Part shown: positions 7,678 through 16,852 of the stretch, in pieces
Position numbering within the stretch: the first letter of the stretch is position 1
How the letters are laid out: each line of letters opens with the position of its first letter
Source of the DNA: Clostridiales bacterium
GTDB lineage: Bacteria > Bacillota > Clostridia > Peptostreptococcales > Acidaminobacteraceae
Length of the DNA stretch: 64,000 nucleotides
NCBI GenBank assembly: GCA_016342415.1
Contig: JAEIOD010000024.1
Coordinates: 1 to 64,000, forward strand
Reading direction: 5' to 3'
The notes under the pieces: generated by a model
The model's database searches: none
What the model saw: only the letters and a program-made list of their open reading frames with translations
Told to the model about the DNA's origin: nothing
Translations under genes and position numbers: made by a program

Positions 7678-10032
7678 ATGAAGAAATTTATTTTGCTTTT
7701 AGTAAGTTTGATGATCATTGTTTTAATACCATTACAATTGTTTCATGTCTTAGGATTTCATTATGAGTCAGGGCTAATCAGTGCTGAAAAAGTAGTTGAT
7801 GACACAGAAGAACTCGTGTCCTTTGGTAGTCCTTTGGTTGGTACTAAAGAACATGATATATATCGAGATGAATTAATCAAAAGATTTAACGAGATGGGTT
7901 ATAAGGTTGAAATACAGAAATTTAAACAACTGGGACCTGTTTTAGGTGAACATCATGAATTGTATATTGAAGGTTTTGGTGAGGTAACATTATATGCACC
8001 ACCAGGTGGTAGGAGTATCGGAACGGAATTTGTTGGTGATATGGTTACACTGAATCTCGTTGAAAGTTATGAACCCGAGATGGTTCATAATAGATTTGTA
8101 TTGTCTACTGGGTTTGGCGATTTAAATGATGCAACTGTTGAAAAATTATATGATGCTGGCTGTAAAGGCATCATACTGGCGACTGGTCATTATGGTGATG
8201 GTAATTCTCATCTTAATTATGCTAATCTTGACGGTAAGACGATGCCTATCTTTATGGTGACTCGTGAAGTGGGTAAAGAATTACTAGAATTAGCCAAAAA
8301 GAGTCCCATAGAACGAAAGAAAACCTCTTATGGCGCCTCTTATACAATTGTCGATTTTTTCAATGCGGGTTTAATTGAGTCCATAGAAGTCGTATTTGAT
8401 AAAGATATTGAAATCATCGAAGGTCACAACATCATAGCAACTCTAGACACATCACATGAGAAGACGTTGATGATCGGTACCCATTATGATGGTAATAGCA
8501 GTGATGATATCTATATGACCTATTATAATACATCAAGTGTTGCAACCATATTGTCCGTAGCAAAACGGTTGAAAATAGATGAAGATCATCTGAAACAAAA
8601 TATAGAGTTTGTTCTTTTTGACGGTGGTTTATTAGATCAATCGGGTGTTAAATACTATTATGACCATAAAGATGTAGACTATGATACTATCTTTTTAGAT
8701 CGACTTGGTGTTGGTGAGTATACAATCCTTTCTAGTGGAGATGACAGTAGTTTTCTTTCTGAAAAAGTATATCAATACGATTTAGAGAGTGTGTTTACTC
8801 GTGGATCTGGAGATGCAATAAATCGCTTTAAAATCGATAGCCCCGGCGCTAAAATGATTTTAAACAAAGGCGAAGGCATCTTAATTTCATCAGATCCTTC
8901 TGTTAACGCTTATGAATTTTATGTTGGTGGAAAACCATTAGAAGCAATAAATCTGAAACCTGTTATTGATATTATAGATCGTTACTTGGAAGTTGAAGTG
9001 TTTGAGGATCATTTTCCAGATTACATGAATACGTCAGAGTGGCTTATAATCATTGTATTCACGTTGATGGCTATGATTTTGGTAACGGTTCATCAATTAA
9101 GAAAACTAAAAGGGATAAAAGCAATTTATTATTCAGTGCCTTATTCTATATTTAAAACGCTCTGTAATATTATTTTTATTGTGACATTTACTTTGATGAT
9201 TATTTTATTTATTTCCATCATGCCAGAAACGTATAATATCAATGGGATACAAGGGAGTAATCTTAGATTCTATACTCTTTGGCATCAAATGATTCAGATA
9301 TTAAGAGAGTTCTATCATAATGGAATGGGTATGTCTTCAACGGGCATTCCATATAGTGAGATTATCATACAAAATAGTATGAGCAGTTTTAAATTGTTAA
9401 CGAGTTCTTTAGTGATTGCAGTTGCTTTGGGCTTATTTATAGGGATGATTGGCAGTTATCTGAAAAAAAGTCATGATCAACAACAATCCATCTTGGTCAT
9501 ATTCGGTCTATCCATACCGGAAACGGTCTTGATTATCGTATTATTGTTTTCGCTTGAACCGTTAATGAATATACCGTTAGTCGCTTCATTGGTTGAAGTT
9601 TCTGATTTAAGAACGATATATATGCCAATATTTACTATGGCATTAATTCCGACAATATATATTTCTAGAACTGTATATATGACCATGGTCGAGGAAACTA
9701 AAAAGAAATATATACGAAGCTTAAAAGCCAAAGGGGTTAAGAAAAACAGAATTTATTCTCATCACTTATTAAAAGTTGCTTTTTCAAAAGTGATGGATAG
9801 TATGACCATTATTTTGGCTATAGGTATCTCAACTATGATTATCTGTGAAACGCAATTCGCAATTCCTGGTGTTGTTCTTAATATCCTACGGGCATTAAAC
9901 GAACAGTCGTACTTGTACTACTTAGGCTCGGTTTTGAGTATCATGATTTATTATTACATAATTATATTAACCAGCCGTTTGTTGTCGAGAATCTTGATGC
10001 CTAGATCAGGAGGTGCATATGAAATTGAATAA
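7678..10032 (+). CDS. ABC transporter permease (DppB type) with N-terminal PA/pseudo-M28 ectodomain
   Basis: A 784-residue fusion. Residues 1-25 are a membrane anchor. About 30-440 lie outside and look like an M28 aminopeptidase with an inserted protease-associated domain (AGCKGIILATGHYGDG, about 160-230). In the M28 core GTHYDG keeps the first zinc histidine (269) and FLDRLG an aspartate (341), but the bridging aspartate is replaced (YYN, 282-284) and the catalytic Glu-Glu pair is Gly-Gly (316-317), so peptidase activity is unlikely. From about 449 on there are membrane helices and a DppB-type permease core with an EAA loop at 672-697 (EETKKKYIRSLKAKGVKKNR). It heads a four-gene operon with a second fused permease and two peptide-type ATPases but no binding protein. 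I infer the ectodomain binds peptides in place of a DppA/OppA protein. Ribosome site AAGGAGTGGGG precedes ATG 7678. Confidence 0.8.
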   Translation: MKKFILLLVSLMIIVLIPLQLFHVLGFHYESGLISAEKVVDDTEELVSFGSPLVGTKEHDIYRDELIKRFNEMGYKVEIQKFKQLGPVLGEHHELYIEGFGEVTLYAPPGGRSIGTEFVGDMVTLNLVESYEPEMVHNRFVLSTGFGDLNDATVEKLYDAGCKGIILATGHYGDGNSHLNYANLDGKTMPIFMVTREVGKELLELAKKSPIERKKTSYGASYTIVDFFNAGLIESIEVVFDKDIEIIEGHNIIATLDTSHEKTLMIGTHYDGNSSDDIYMTYYNTSSVATILSVAKRLKIDEDHLKQNIEFVLFDGGLLDQSGVKYYYDHKDVDYDTIFLDRLGVGEYTILSSGDDSSFLSEKVYQYDLESVFTRGSGDAINRFKIDSPGAKMILNKGEGILISSDPSVNAYEFYVGGKPLEAINLKPVIDIIDRYLEVEVFEDHFPDYMNTSEWLIIIVFTLMAMILVTVHQLRKLKGIKAIYYSVPYSIFKTLCNIIFIVTFTLMIILFISIMPETYNINGIQGSNLRFYTLWHQMIQILREFYHNGMGMSSTGIPYSEIIIQNSMSSFKLLTSSLVIAVALGLFIGMIGSYLKKSHDQQQSILVIFGLSIPETVLIIVLLFSLEPLMNIPLVASLVEVSDLRTIYMPIFTMALIPTIYISRTVYMTMVEETKKKYIRSLKAKGVKKNRIYSHHLLKVAFSKVMDSMTIILAIGISTMIICETQFAIPGVVLNILRALNEQSYLYYLGSVLSIMIYYYIIILTSRLLSRILMPRSGGAYEIE

Positions 10033-12205
10033 ACCACTCATTTTAGGTAGTGTTATTCTTTCTATTTTGTTGATTGTCGTTTTAATACCTGGAATTCTGA
10101 CGGATAAAGATCCTTATAGCGTACAAACCTTGAAGTACACCATAGAAAATGTCGATGGAGAAAATGTATTTCTTTCAGCGCCATTTGCTCCTTCTCAGAG
10201 AAATAAATGGGGTACAGATGAGTTGGGACGAGATTTGTTCAGTTTTATTATTTATGGGACTAGACTCACATTGAAAATTGCTTTGTGGGTGACCTTATTC
10301 AGATTTTTACTTGCGATACCTCTAGGATTGTTTTCAGGGTTTAATTACAGTGTTCCCCAAAATATAATCAGACAGGTCAATATTTTGTTTAGTGGGTTAC
10401 CACCACTTTTATTTGCTGTATTTGTATTGTATCTAAACGTTTTTACAAGACTGGATAAAAGATTATCAACCATTGCCTTTATTGCAGTTTTAACTTTAGT
10501 TGGTTTTGGTAAGCTGGCACAAGCGCTTGAGGAAACCACAAAAACAGTTTTGAGCAAACCGTTTATTACAAGTGAGTATTTACTTGGGAAAAGTAAGTTT
10601 GAAGTTGCTATTGAAAATGTTGTACCTCATATCATGCCTGAAATAGTGGTGCTCTTTTTCATGGAAATAGCAAGAGTTTTATCACTACAAATACAACTTG
10701 GGTTATTCTCTATTTTTATAGGAAATTTAAAGATTTTATTAGCAAGCACTCAAGGAGGTTCTTTTTATTGGAATGTTAGTTTCGAACCTGAATGGGCTAG
10801 TTTGCTTGGTTATGCGACGGTTAGACTTAGAACATCACCTTGGATGGTATTGTACCCAGCAGGTGCCTTCTTCGTTTCTGTATTGGGCTTCAATATGTTT
10901 GGTGAAGGTCTAAGGATTAAACTCCAAGATGACCAAACGCAATTTGTACCGAAGGTTAGAAAAGCTGTATCATTTCTATTTTTGAGGAAACATAGACAAA
11001 ATCCAGTTCATTCTAAAAAGTGGATGATATCTGGAATGGTGTTGGTCTTATTGGTTGCTTTTGTTGTCATTGACTTCGGTGATTCAGGATTAGGTGATGA
11101 GATTTACTTCACAGAAGAGATGTTGCCAGAACGCTTATATGTTGGTATGGATGAAGTAAACGACGTGACAGATCTATTGGCTCAGGAAATGATGAAAAAT
11201 GGTTTCCAACCCGTTTATGACGAATTTAAGCAGAGTTATGAAGTAGAACCTAATTATTATGTTAAAGAGAGTCTTTTAAAAATAAACGATGTAGTCTACG
11301 TACAAGATATGGGCTATGTGATGATGAGTTTTAATGATGTTGAGGAAATATCATTGCCAGTACTTGATGCAAGAGATATCAGTTTATACAATGTAGATAA
11401 TTATACAGAGTTTCAAGATAAAGCAGTTTGGATCGACATCAATTATTACAATCATGAGGCAATAGAAGCATTTTCATCTCAGTTGGCTTCGGCTGGATGT
11501 AAAGCATTGTTAGTCACTGGGCATGATAAGAAAGTCAGCATTGGCTCTTTTGTTAGTCATGTGCCTTATATAGGATTAGGAAATGATGTCGAGTTAAAAG
11601 ATGGTGATACAATAACCATTAACAGCCATGTCTCTTTGTTGTCGGATAAAGGGATCAATGTTGTTGGTATGATAGAAGGAAAAGATCAGAACATATCTCA
11701 AGAAGTCATTGTCTTGGGGGTACCCCTAAATTACCGATCAAAAGAATATGCTGTATTAACCTATAACTATGTTTTTGAAATAATGAAGAAGATACAACCA
11801 ATTTCTAATCGGACTGTTGTGTTGGCTTTCTTTGATGGCACATACAAGAATGATAACCACGGTATACTGCGGTTCAGTAAAGGCATGAAATTTGATCCCT
11901 ATATGCATATTGAATACTTTAGTCTAAGAACATTGGAATATGGTACAGATCCGGTCATTATCAATAAAGATCAATCGCCAGATGGCAAATACTTTGGGGT
12001 AAGTTTTTTTCAATCACTTGAAAACACAGCACTCCAGTATGAATTCGTTAGAGAACAAGTCCCTGAAAATGTGTCGGATTTATTAAAACACCCTGATTTT
12101 GTCATGCATCATAAAAAAGGTATTGATACCATTATTTTTGATGTGTACTCTGATGCAGATGTATTTTATGAGTCTTTCTACAAAGCTTTAAAGGAGAATA
12201 ATTGA
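10019..12205 (+). CDS. ABC transporter permease (DppC type) with C-terminal PA/pseudo-M28 ectodomain
   Basis: A 728-residue fusion with the reverse domain order of its neighbour. Residues 1-310 are an OppC/DppC permease: N-terminal helix, GTDELGRDLFSFIIYGTRL, and EAA loop near 183-205 (LLGKSKFEVAIENVVPHIMPE). A further helix at about 335-355 leads into an external domain to the end. That part shows a PA-like stretch (AGCKALLVTGHDKK, IGLGNDV) and an M28-like pattern (NVVGMIEGKD, VIVLGVPLNYRS, VLAFFDGTY) in which none of the zinc or catalytic residues survive: the GAHYD position reads GVPLN and the Glu-Glu position Gly-Thr. ATG 10019 has AGGAGGTG at 5 bases and overlaps the previous gene by 14 bases. 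Presumably the two permeases pair, bringing two ectodomains together. Confidence 0.78.
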   Translation: MKLNKPLILGSVILSILLIVVLIPGILTDKDPYSVQTLKYTIENVDGENVFLSAPFAPSQRNKWGTDELGRDLFSFIIYGTRLTLKIALWVTLFRFLLAIPLGLFSGFNYSVPQNIIRQVNILFSGLPPLLFAVFVLYLNVFTRLDKRLSTIAFIAVLTLVGFGKLAQALEETTKTVLSKPFITSEYLLGKSKFEVAIENVVPHIMPEIVVLFFMEIARVLSLQIQLGLFSIFIGNLKILLASTQGGSFYWNVSFEPEWASLLGYATVRLRTSPWMVLYPAGAFFVSVLGFNMFGEGLRIKLQDDQTQFVPKVRKAVSFLFLRKHRQNPVHSKKWMISGMVLVLLVAFVVIDFGDSGLGDEIYFTEEMLPERLYVGMDEVNDVTDLLAQEMMKNGFQPVYDEFKQSYEVEPNYYVKESLLKINDVVYVQDMGYVMMSFNDVEEISLPVLDARDISLYNVDNYTEFQDKAVWIDINYYNHEAIEAFSSQLASAGCKALLVTGHDKKVSIGSFVSHVPYIGLGNDVELKDGDTITINSHVSLLSDKGINVVGMIEGKDQNISQEVIVLGVPLNYRSKEYAVLTYNYVFEIMKKIQPISNRTVVLAFFDGTYKNDNHGILRFSKGMKFDPYMHIEYFSLRTLEYGTDPVIINKDQSPDGKYFGVSFFQSLENTALQYEFVREQVPENVSDLLKHPDFVMHHKKGIDTIIFDVYSDADVFYESFYKALKENN

Positions 12206-13134
12206 TGCAGACAATACTTGATATTCAAAACTTAAAAGTATCCTTTGATCAAGTAGAGGTGATTAGAGGAGTTGATTTTAATGTTAAAAAGGGAGAAATC
12301 CATGGTATTCTAGGTGAATCTGGCAGTGGTAAAACCGTAACTGCTTTTTCCATAGCAAAGCTTCATGAGAATTGTAGCTATGAAGGGGATATCATATACA
12401 ATAAAGAATCCATACTATCGATGAATGAATCTAAGTTATCAACTGTCAGGGGATATGAGATTGCGTATATATTTCAGAATCCCCATGAATCATTCAATCC
12501 AAATATAAGAATGGACAAACAATTAAAAGAGGCCATGTCCATACATGGCTTACAGCCATCTCGAGAAGAAATTATTAGAGTGCTGATTTCAGTAGGCCTT
12601 AAAACACCTGATCTTATTTTGAAAAAGTATCCCGACCAATTGAGTGGAGGGGAGTGTCAACGCGTTATGATTGGCATGAGTCTATTATGTGAGCCGCAGA
12701 TAATTATTGCAGATGAGCCGACAAGTGCAATTGATGCATCCATCAAGAAACAAATCATAGACTTGTTGAAATCTATCAATAAGACTTATGGTACCACCAT
12801 TATCCTTATCAGTCATGATATGGATTTGGTTCAAAACATCTGTGACAGCATGTCTGTTATGTATGGTGGCTTAGTACTTGAACAGGGTACGGTGGAAAAA
12901 GTGATGGAAGATCCTATACATCCATATACACAAGCTTTAATAAATTGTACAGCATCGTTGAATCAGGAATATAAACGACTTTATACTTTAGAAGGTTTGC
13001 CGATGTCACCTGACTATTACAAAAATAGATGTCCTTTTTATGAACGTTGTGATAAAAAAAGTGAAGAATGCATTGATGAGATGCCTCAGCTAATCACCTT
13101 AAATGGCAGAAGTTATCGCTGTAAAAAGATCTAG
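12205..13134 (+). CDS. Peptide/nickel-type ABC transporter ATP-binding protein (DppD-like)
   Basis: A 309-residue ATPase with Walker A GESGSGKT, signature LSGGECQR, Walker B IIIADEPTSAID and the oligopeptide-type C-terminal extension (HPYTQALI followed by a CPFYERC..C cysteine cluster typical of DppD/OppD). ATG 12205 overlaps the stop of the preceding permease (TGATG), so translation is coupled; AAGGAG is at a proper distance. It should power the fused permeases together with the next ATPase. Confidence 0.93.
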   Translation: MQTILDIQNLKVSFDQVEVIRGVDFNVKKGEIHGILGESGSGKTVTAFSIAKLHENCSYEGDIIYNKESILSMNESKLSTVRGYEIAYIFQNPHESFNPNIRMDKQLKEAMSIHGLQPSREEIIRVLISVGLKTPDLILKKYPDQLSGGECQRVMIGMSLLCEPQIIIADEPTSAIDASIKKQIIDLLKSINKTYGTTIILISHDMDLVQNICDSMSVMYGGLVLEQGTVEKVMEDPIHPYTQALINCTASLNQEYKRLYTLEGLPMSPDYYKNRCPFYERCDKKSEECIDEMPQLITLNGRSYRCKKI

Positions 13135-13142
13135 GAGGGATT

Positions 13143-13931
13143 ATGTTAGAATTAAAAAATGTAAAAAAACATTATATGGTAAAAGCCTCTCCTTTATCTA
13201 AAAGCAATGTGGTAAAAGCTGTTGATGGGATTAGTTTCAATGTAAAAAAAGGTGAGTCATTTGGTTTGATTGGAGAATCCGGGAGTGGTAAATCAACGTT
13301 AGGTCATTTGATTTGTAGATTGATTCCTTTAACTGAAGGCAATATCATATACAATAATCAGGATATCTCTAAGATAAAAGGTAAATCATTACAACATCTT
13401 AGGAAAGATATTCAGGTTATTGTACAATCAGGTAAGGAAATTTTAGATCCGAAAATGACAATTAGAGAACACTTGGAAGCGCCTTTGAGAGTTCATAATA
13501 TCTGTAAACAGAAGGAGTACAACGGGCGTATCATTGCACTTCTACATGATGTTGGTCTTACAGATGATGTACTTGAAAAGTATCCCTCAGCTTTAAGTGG
13601 TGGCATGTTGCAACGAGTAACAATCGCTAGAGTACTTGCAATTGAACCCAAACTGATTATATGTGATGAACCGGTATCGGCCTTAGATGTATCAATTCAG
13701 GGATTGATCATCAATTTACTGATGGATTTAAAAGAAAAGTATGATTTTACATATGTTTTCATCACTCATAATTTAAAAGTCATCAAACATATCTGTTCAA
13801 GAATTGGTGTTATCAAAGATGGACTTATGGTGGAAATTGGTCAGACTCACGAGATTTTAAATGCTCCTAAATCTGATTATGCAAAAATTTTAGTCGCTTC
13901 GATGCTAGATGAAGTGCATCAAAACGACTAA
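13143..13931 (+). CDS. Peptide-type ABC transporter ATP-binding protein (DppF-like)
   Basis: A 262-residue ATPase with Walker A GESGSGKST, signature LSGGMLQR and Walker B LIICDEPVSALDVS, the last being typical of DppF/OppF. It lacks the long cysteine-containing C-terminal extension of its partner. It lies 8 bases after dppD-like with AGGAGGG at the start and completes the transporter. Its end overlaps the convergent TPR gene by 4 bases and I see no terminator there. Confidence 0.93.
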   Translation: MLELKNVKKHYMVKASPLSKSNVVKAVDGISFNVKKGESFGLIGESGSGKSTLGHLICRLIPLTEGNIIYNNQDISKIKGKSLQHLRKDIQVIVQSGKEILDPKMTIREHLEAPLRVHNICKQKEYNGRIIALLHDVGLTDDVLEKYPSALSGGMLQRVTIARVLAIEPKLIICDEPVSALDVSIQGLIINLLMDLKEKYDFTYVFITHNLKVIKHICSRIGVIKDGLMVEIGQTHEILNAPKSDYAKILVASMLDEVHQND

Positions 13932-14947
13932 AAGAACTTATTTATATACTGTTCGAGATCTGTTTTAAGATCAACATATTTTCTCAGATATTTTTGATAC
14001 AATGAAACCTGTCCTTTCTTACTGTAGAAAATAGACATTTTCAAATAAAGTTTTGGTAAACTGATAACAAGATTTTCCTCTTCTAAGTAATGGAGAAATT
14101 TCTGATACAATGCTTCTGCTTCAATCTCATAATTTTTATAGGTTAAAGCATGTGTTAGATCCGTATGAGCTAACAGATGATAAAAATCTTGTTTTTCCTC
14201 TTCTAAAATTTGTAATCCTAAATCAATTTTTGGAACCGCATTCTCATAAGAATCCGTCATAATATAATACATTGCCCATAAGATCTGAACAGGACCTAAA
14301 TACCACATTTCATCTTGTTCTTCGATGAGCGACTCTATGTTGAAAATATATTTTTCGACATCTGTATTACCAGAAAGCAGTTTGTTTCTTGCGAGATTAT
14401 AAGTTAAGAAGGTTTCTTTCCAAGTGAATTGATGATGTATTGCAATCTTTAACCCTTGCACAAAAAAGCTATCTGAAAGCTCGTAATCTTCCAAATAATT
14501 GTAAATGTGTCCATGATTGTTGTATACAGAACATTGGACTTCGTATAAATTTTCTTGAAGTGCAATGTTTAATGCTTTTTCCCCATAGAATAGAGCTTTT
14601 TCAAAACAATGGAGTTGTGTATAAGTTAAGGAAATACCCATATAGATTCTTGCTATTAATACATAATCAGTCGGATCACTAAGGAGCATGGCTTTATGAT
14701 AAGCATCGACTCCTGCCTTCATATCCTGAGATAATAATTTGGCTGCACCAATATTGAAGTAAGCTTTGGCCTGTTCATTTTTTTGATCATATTGGTTAGC
14801 AAGACTTAAAGCTTCATTGGCATTATAAATAACAGCTTCTATGTCTCTATACATATAAGCTCGTGATAGTTCGTTATATAATGTGATTTTGTCAAATTCA
14901 GAAGCATTTAAAAGATTTCCTTTAATTGTTTTTATTTTTGCTTTCAT
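13928..14947 (-). CDS. Tetratricopeptide-repeat protein of unknown function
   Basis: A 339-residue, all-helical protein with TPR-like repeats across most of its length, for example YFNIGAAKLL...DAYHKAM, ARIYMGISLTYTQLHCFEKALFYGEKAL and VYNNHGHIYNYLEDYELSDSFF. Such arrays usually bind proteins or peptides. No second domain is attached; similar arrays occur as sensors in front of diguanylate cyclases in related bacteria, but here it stands alone. The start is placed at 14947 because AGAGGG precedes that ATG; the frame is open 33 bases further up without a ribosome site. Confidence 0.7.
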   Translation of the reverse strand: MKAKIKTIKGNLLNASEFDKITLYNELSRAYMYRDIEAVIYNANEALSLANQYDQKNEQAKAYFNIGAAKLLSQDMKAGVDAYHKAMLLSDPTDYVLIARIYMGISLTYTQLHCFEKALFYGEKALNIALQENLYEVQCSVYNNHGHIYNYLEDYELSDSFFVQGLKIAIHHQFTWKETFLTYNLARNKLLSGNTDVEKYIFNIESLIEEQDEMWYLGPVQILWAMYYIMTDSYENAVPKIDLGLQILEEEKQDFYHLLAHTDLTHALTYKNYEIEAEALYQKFLHYLEEENLVISLPKLYLKMSIFYSKKGQVSLYQKYLRKYVDLKTDLEQYINKFF

Positions 14948-15133
14948 GATTATCCCTCTCTGTGACATATTATATAACATAATATTTATATATTACATGG
15001 GAAATTCTATTTTTTGTTTACTATTCTTTAATTTTTCAGAGAAATGACTAAATATTCTGATATTGTTAAAGAAATTTTGATTTTGATACGATAATAGAGA
15101 TAAGAGATATAGAGATAAAGAGAAGGTGATATG

Positions 15134-15511
15134 ATGAAAATGAAATTAAAAGATCCGGAAAAATTGAAGAAAGCAAGAAATATTATTAACTTATTACTAG
15201 AGGGTATTAATCCAATTAACTTCGAAGCGTTTGAAGACGATAGTTTTATTAATGATCCAAAGATGATTAGAATTTTCTCATATATTTCTCTTGTTTTAAA
15301 TCAAGATTTAATTGAATCATTAGAAGAGGATGAGAAAGAACCTAGAACAGGCGATATCTTCATTCCTAGAGTTGACAGTAATAATCCAGATTATAAACGT
15401 ATCAATGAGAAAATCAAATCATCTAAGATTCAATTGTTTAATAAAGTATCCAATGCTAACGAATTAAAAAAACTGGCAGACTTAATGGATAAAGAGGAAA
15501 ACTCAGTGTAG
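15134..15511 (+). CDS. Small hypothetical protein
   Basis: A 125-residue, charged, probably cytoplasmic protein without membrane segments, cysteines or a motif I know. The N-terminal half (KKARNIINLLLEGINPINFEAFEDDSFINDPKMIRIF) looks helical. AGAAGGTG precedes two ATG codons; the second (15134) has the better spacing. It is oriented away from the TPR gene, and its stop lies at the foot of a hairpin shared with the next gene. Codon use matches the neighbours, so I take it as real. Confidence 0.6.
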   Translation: MKMKLKDPEKLKKARNIINLLLEGINPINFEAFEDDSFINDPKMIRIFSYISLVLNQDLIESLEEDEKEPRTGDIFIPRVDSNNPDYKRINEKIKSSKIQLFNKVSNANELKKLADLMDKEENSV

Positions 15512-15533
15512 AGATTAGCGAAAGCTAATCTCT
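15510..15533. terminator. Bidirectional terminator overlapping two stop codons
   Basis: AGAGATTAGC (15510-15519), GAAA loop, GCTAATCTCT (15524-15533). The stop codons of the rightward hypothetical gene (15509-15511) and the leftward phosphatase-like gene (15515-15517) both lie in or beside it. Confidence 0.8.
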
Positions 15534-16264
15534 TTCAATTGTTCTACAGTATCTTTATGACCCATAATAAAACCATCAACAGTGTCAAACTTTATTGATT
15601 CAATTGAAAATCCAGACTCCTTAATCATTAAGATGCCAGGCATCAGTTCCCATATTCTTTTAGTGAAGAGAATGTGGGCTTGAGTTTTACCTGAGACGAC
15701 ATAAAAAAAGTCTGTACTTGAGGCACCATAAATACGAACTTTCATAACTTCATTCGTTAACTTGGACATCAATTCTAACTGGATTGGTCGTGATAAAGGT
15801 TGAGATTTTGAAAAATCACCAAAAGTTACAATGCTTTGATCTAGTGGTTTTGCAACATCAAAACAGACTCGTTTATGATCGATATAACAACCCTTGTCTT
15901 TTTCAGCGTATATATAAGTATCTGTAAGCGGGAAATACATTGCACTGAATATGGGTTGTTTTTCCAAACAAAGTGCTAATTGGATACCAAATTGTGGAAT
16001 GCCTCTCGTAAAATTTAGCGTGCCATCAATCGGATCAATTATCCATGTAGGAGCATCTGTCATATCGTTGTGATTTTCTTCTTCTGATATAAACAAATCA
16101 TGAGGTCTAAAAGACTTTATCTTCTCTATAATCAGACGTTCTGCATCGACATCTTTTTTTGTGACAATATCCTTTGAATAATATTTAAGTTCATTCTCTA
16201 TTTGCTGGTTCATAATAATTGAAGTGGAAACCTCTTTTAAAATATGTTCGATTTTATAAATCAT
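15515..16264 (-). CDS. Inositol-monophosphatase family protein
   Basis: A 249-residue member of the metal-dependent, lithium-sensitive phosphatase family (SuhB/CysQ/fructose-bisphosphatase). The first metal-site motif WIIDPIDGTLNFTRGIP is intact, as is the upstream EEEN that supplies another ligand. The second motif, normally WDXXAG, reads WELMPG: the metal-binding aspartate is a glutamate. It may still bind metal or may differ in activity. The substrate could be inositol phosphate, a nucleotide phosphate or another small phosphate. AGAAAGGACAAAAG precedes the start. Confidence 0.85.
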   Translation of the reverse strand: MIYKIEHILKEVSTSIIMNQQIENELKYYSKDIVTKKDVDAERLIIEKIKSFRPHDLFISEEENHNDMTDAPTWIIDPIDGTLNFTRGIPQFGIQLALCLEKQPIFSAMYFPLTDTYIYAEKDKGCYIDHKRVCFDVAKPLDQSIVTFGDFSKSQPLSRPIQLELMSKLTNEVMKVRIYGASSTDFFYVVSGKTQAHILFTKRIWELMPGILMIKESGFSIESIKFDTVDGFIMGHKDTVEQLKEISFR

Positions 16265-16344
16265 CTTTTGTCCTTTCTTATTAAAAACATTATATCATCT
16301 TGTGATTTGAATGGAAATCTTATATGATTGATAAGGAGGTAACT

Positions 16345-16842
16345 ATGGATAAAATAAACAAATGGGTAAAAAATTTAAAAATGACAGAACATCCAGAAGG
16401 CGGATACTATTCGGTTGAGTATGTTTCACCTCATAGAATTACAGATGAAGCTCTAGATGTATCCTTTGATGGTACAAGAGCGTTATCATCAAGTATATAT
16501 TTCTTAATAGATGAAGGCAATGTATCGAATTTACATCGACTAAAGGCTGATGAAATATGGTACTATCATGATGGTGAACCTCTTACTATTGCAGTGATAA
16601 CTGAAAAAGGTGAGTATTTTTCATATGAATTGGGTTTGGATTTTGAAAAAGGACAGAGACCACAAGTTTTAGTACCTGCTGGGAGTATTTTTGGTTCTTA
16701 TCCGAAATCAGGATATTCATTGGTGAGTTGTATGGTTAGTTATGCGTTTGAATTTGAGGATTTTGAATTATTTGAAAGACAAGATCTATTAAACAAATAT
16801 CCAGAACACAAGGAAATCATAAAAAAACTAACAAGAGGTTAA
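16345..16842 (+). CDS. Cupin superfamily protein (DUF985 type)
   Basis: A 165-residue single-domain cupin of the DUF985 class: HPEGGYYSVEY near the N-terminus, SSIYFLIDEGNVSNLHRLKADEIWYYHDGEPL in the first barrel motif and LVPAGSIFGSYPKSGYSLVSCMVSYAFEF in the second. Some related proteins act on sugars or nucleotide sugars, but the function here is unknown. ATG 16345 follows AAGGAGGT by four bases; an upstream ATG at 16324 lacks a site of its own. Confidence 0.85.
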   Translation: MDKINKWVKNLKMTEHPEGGYYSVEYVSPHRITDEALDVSFDGTRALSSSIYFLIDEGNVSNLHRLKADEIWYYHDGEPLTIAVITEKGEYFSYELGLDFEKGQRPQVLVPAGSIFGSYPKSGYSLVSCMVSYAFEFEDFELFERQDLLNKYPEHKEIIKKLTRG

Positions 16843-16852
16843 ATAAGCGATT

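Noticed and set aside
15095..15125. AGAGATA-type purine-rich repeats
   Set aside because: A short low-complexity stretch ahead of the ribosome site with no regular period or further copies.
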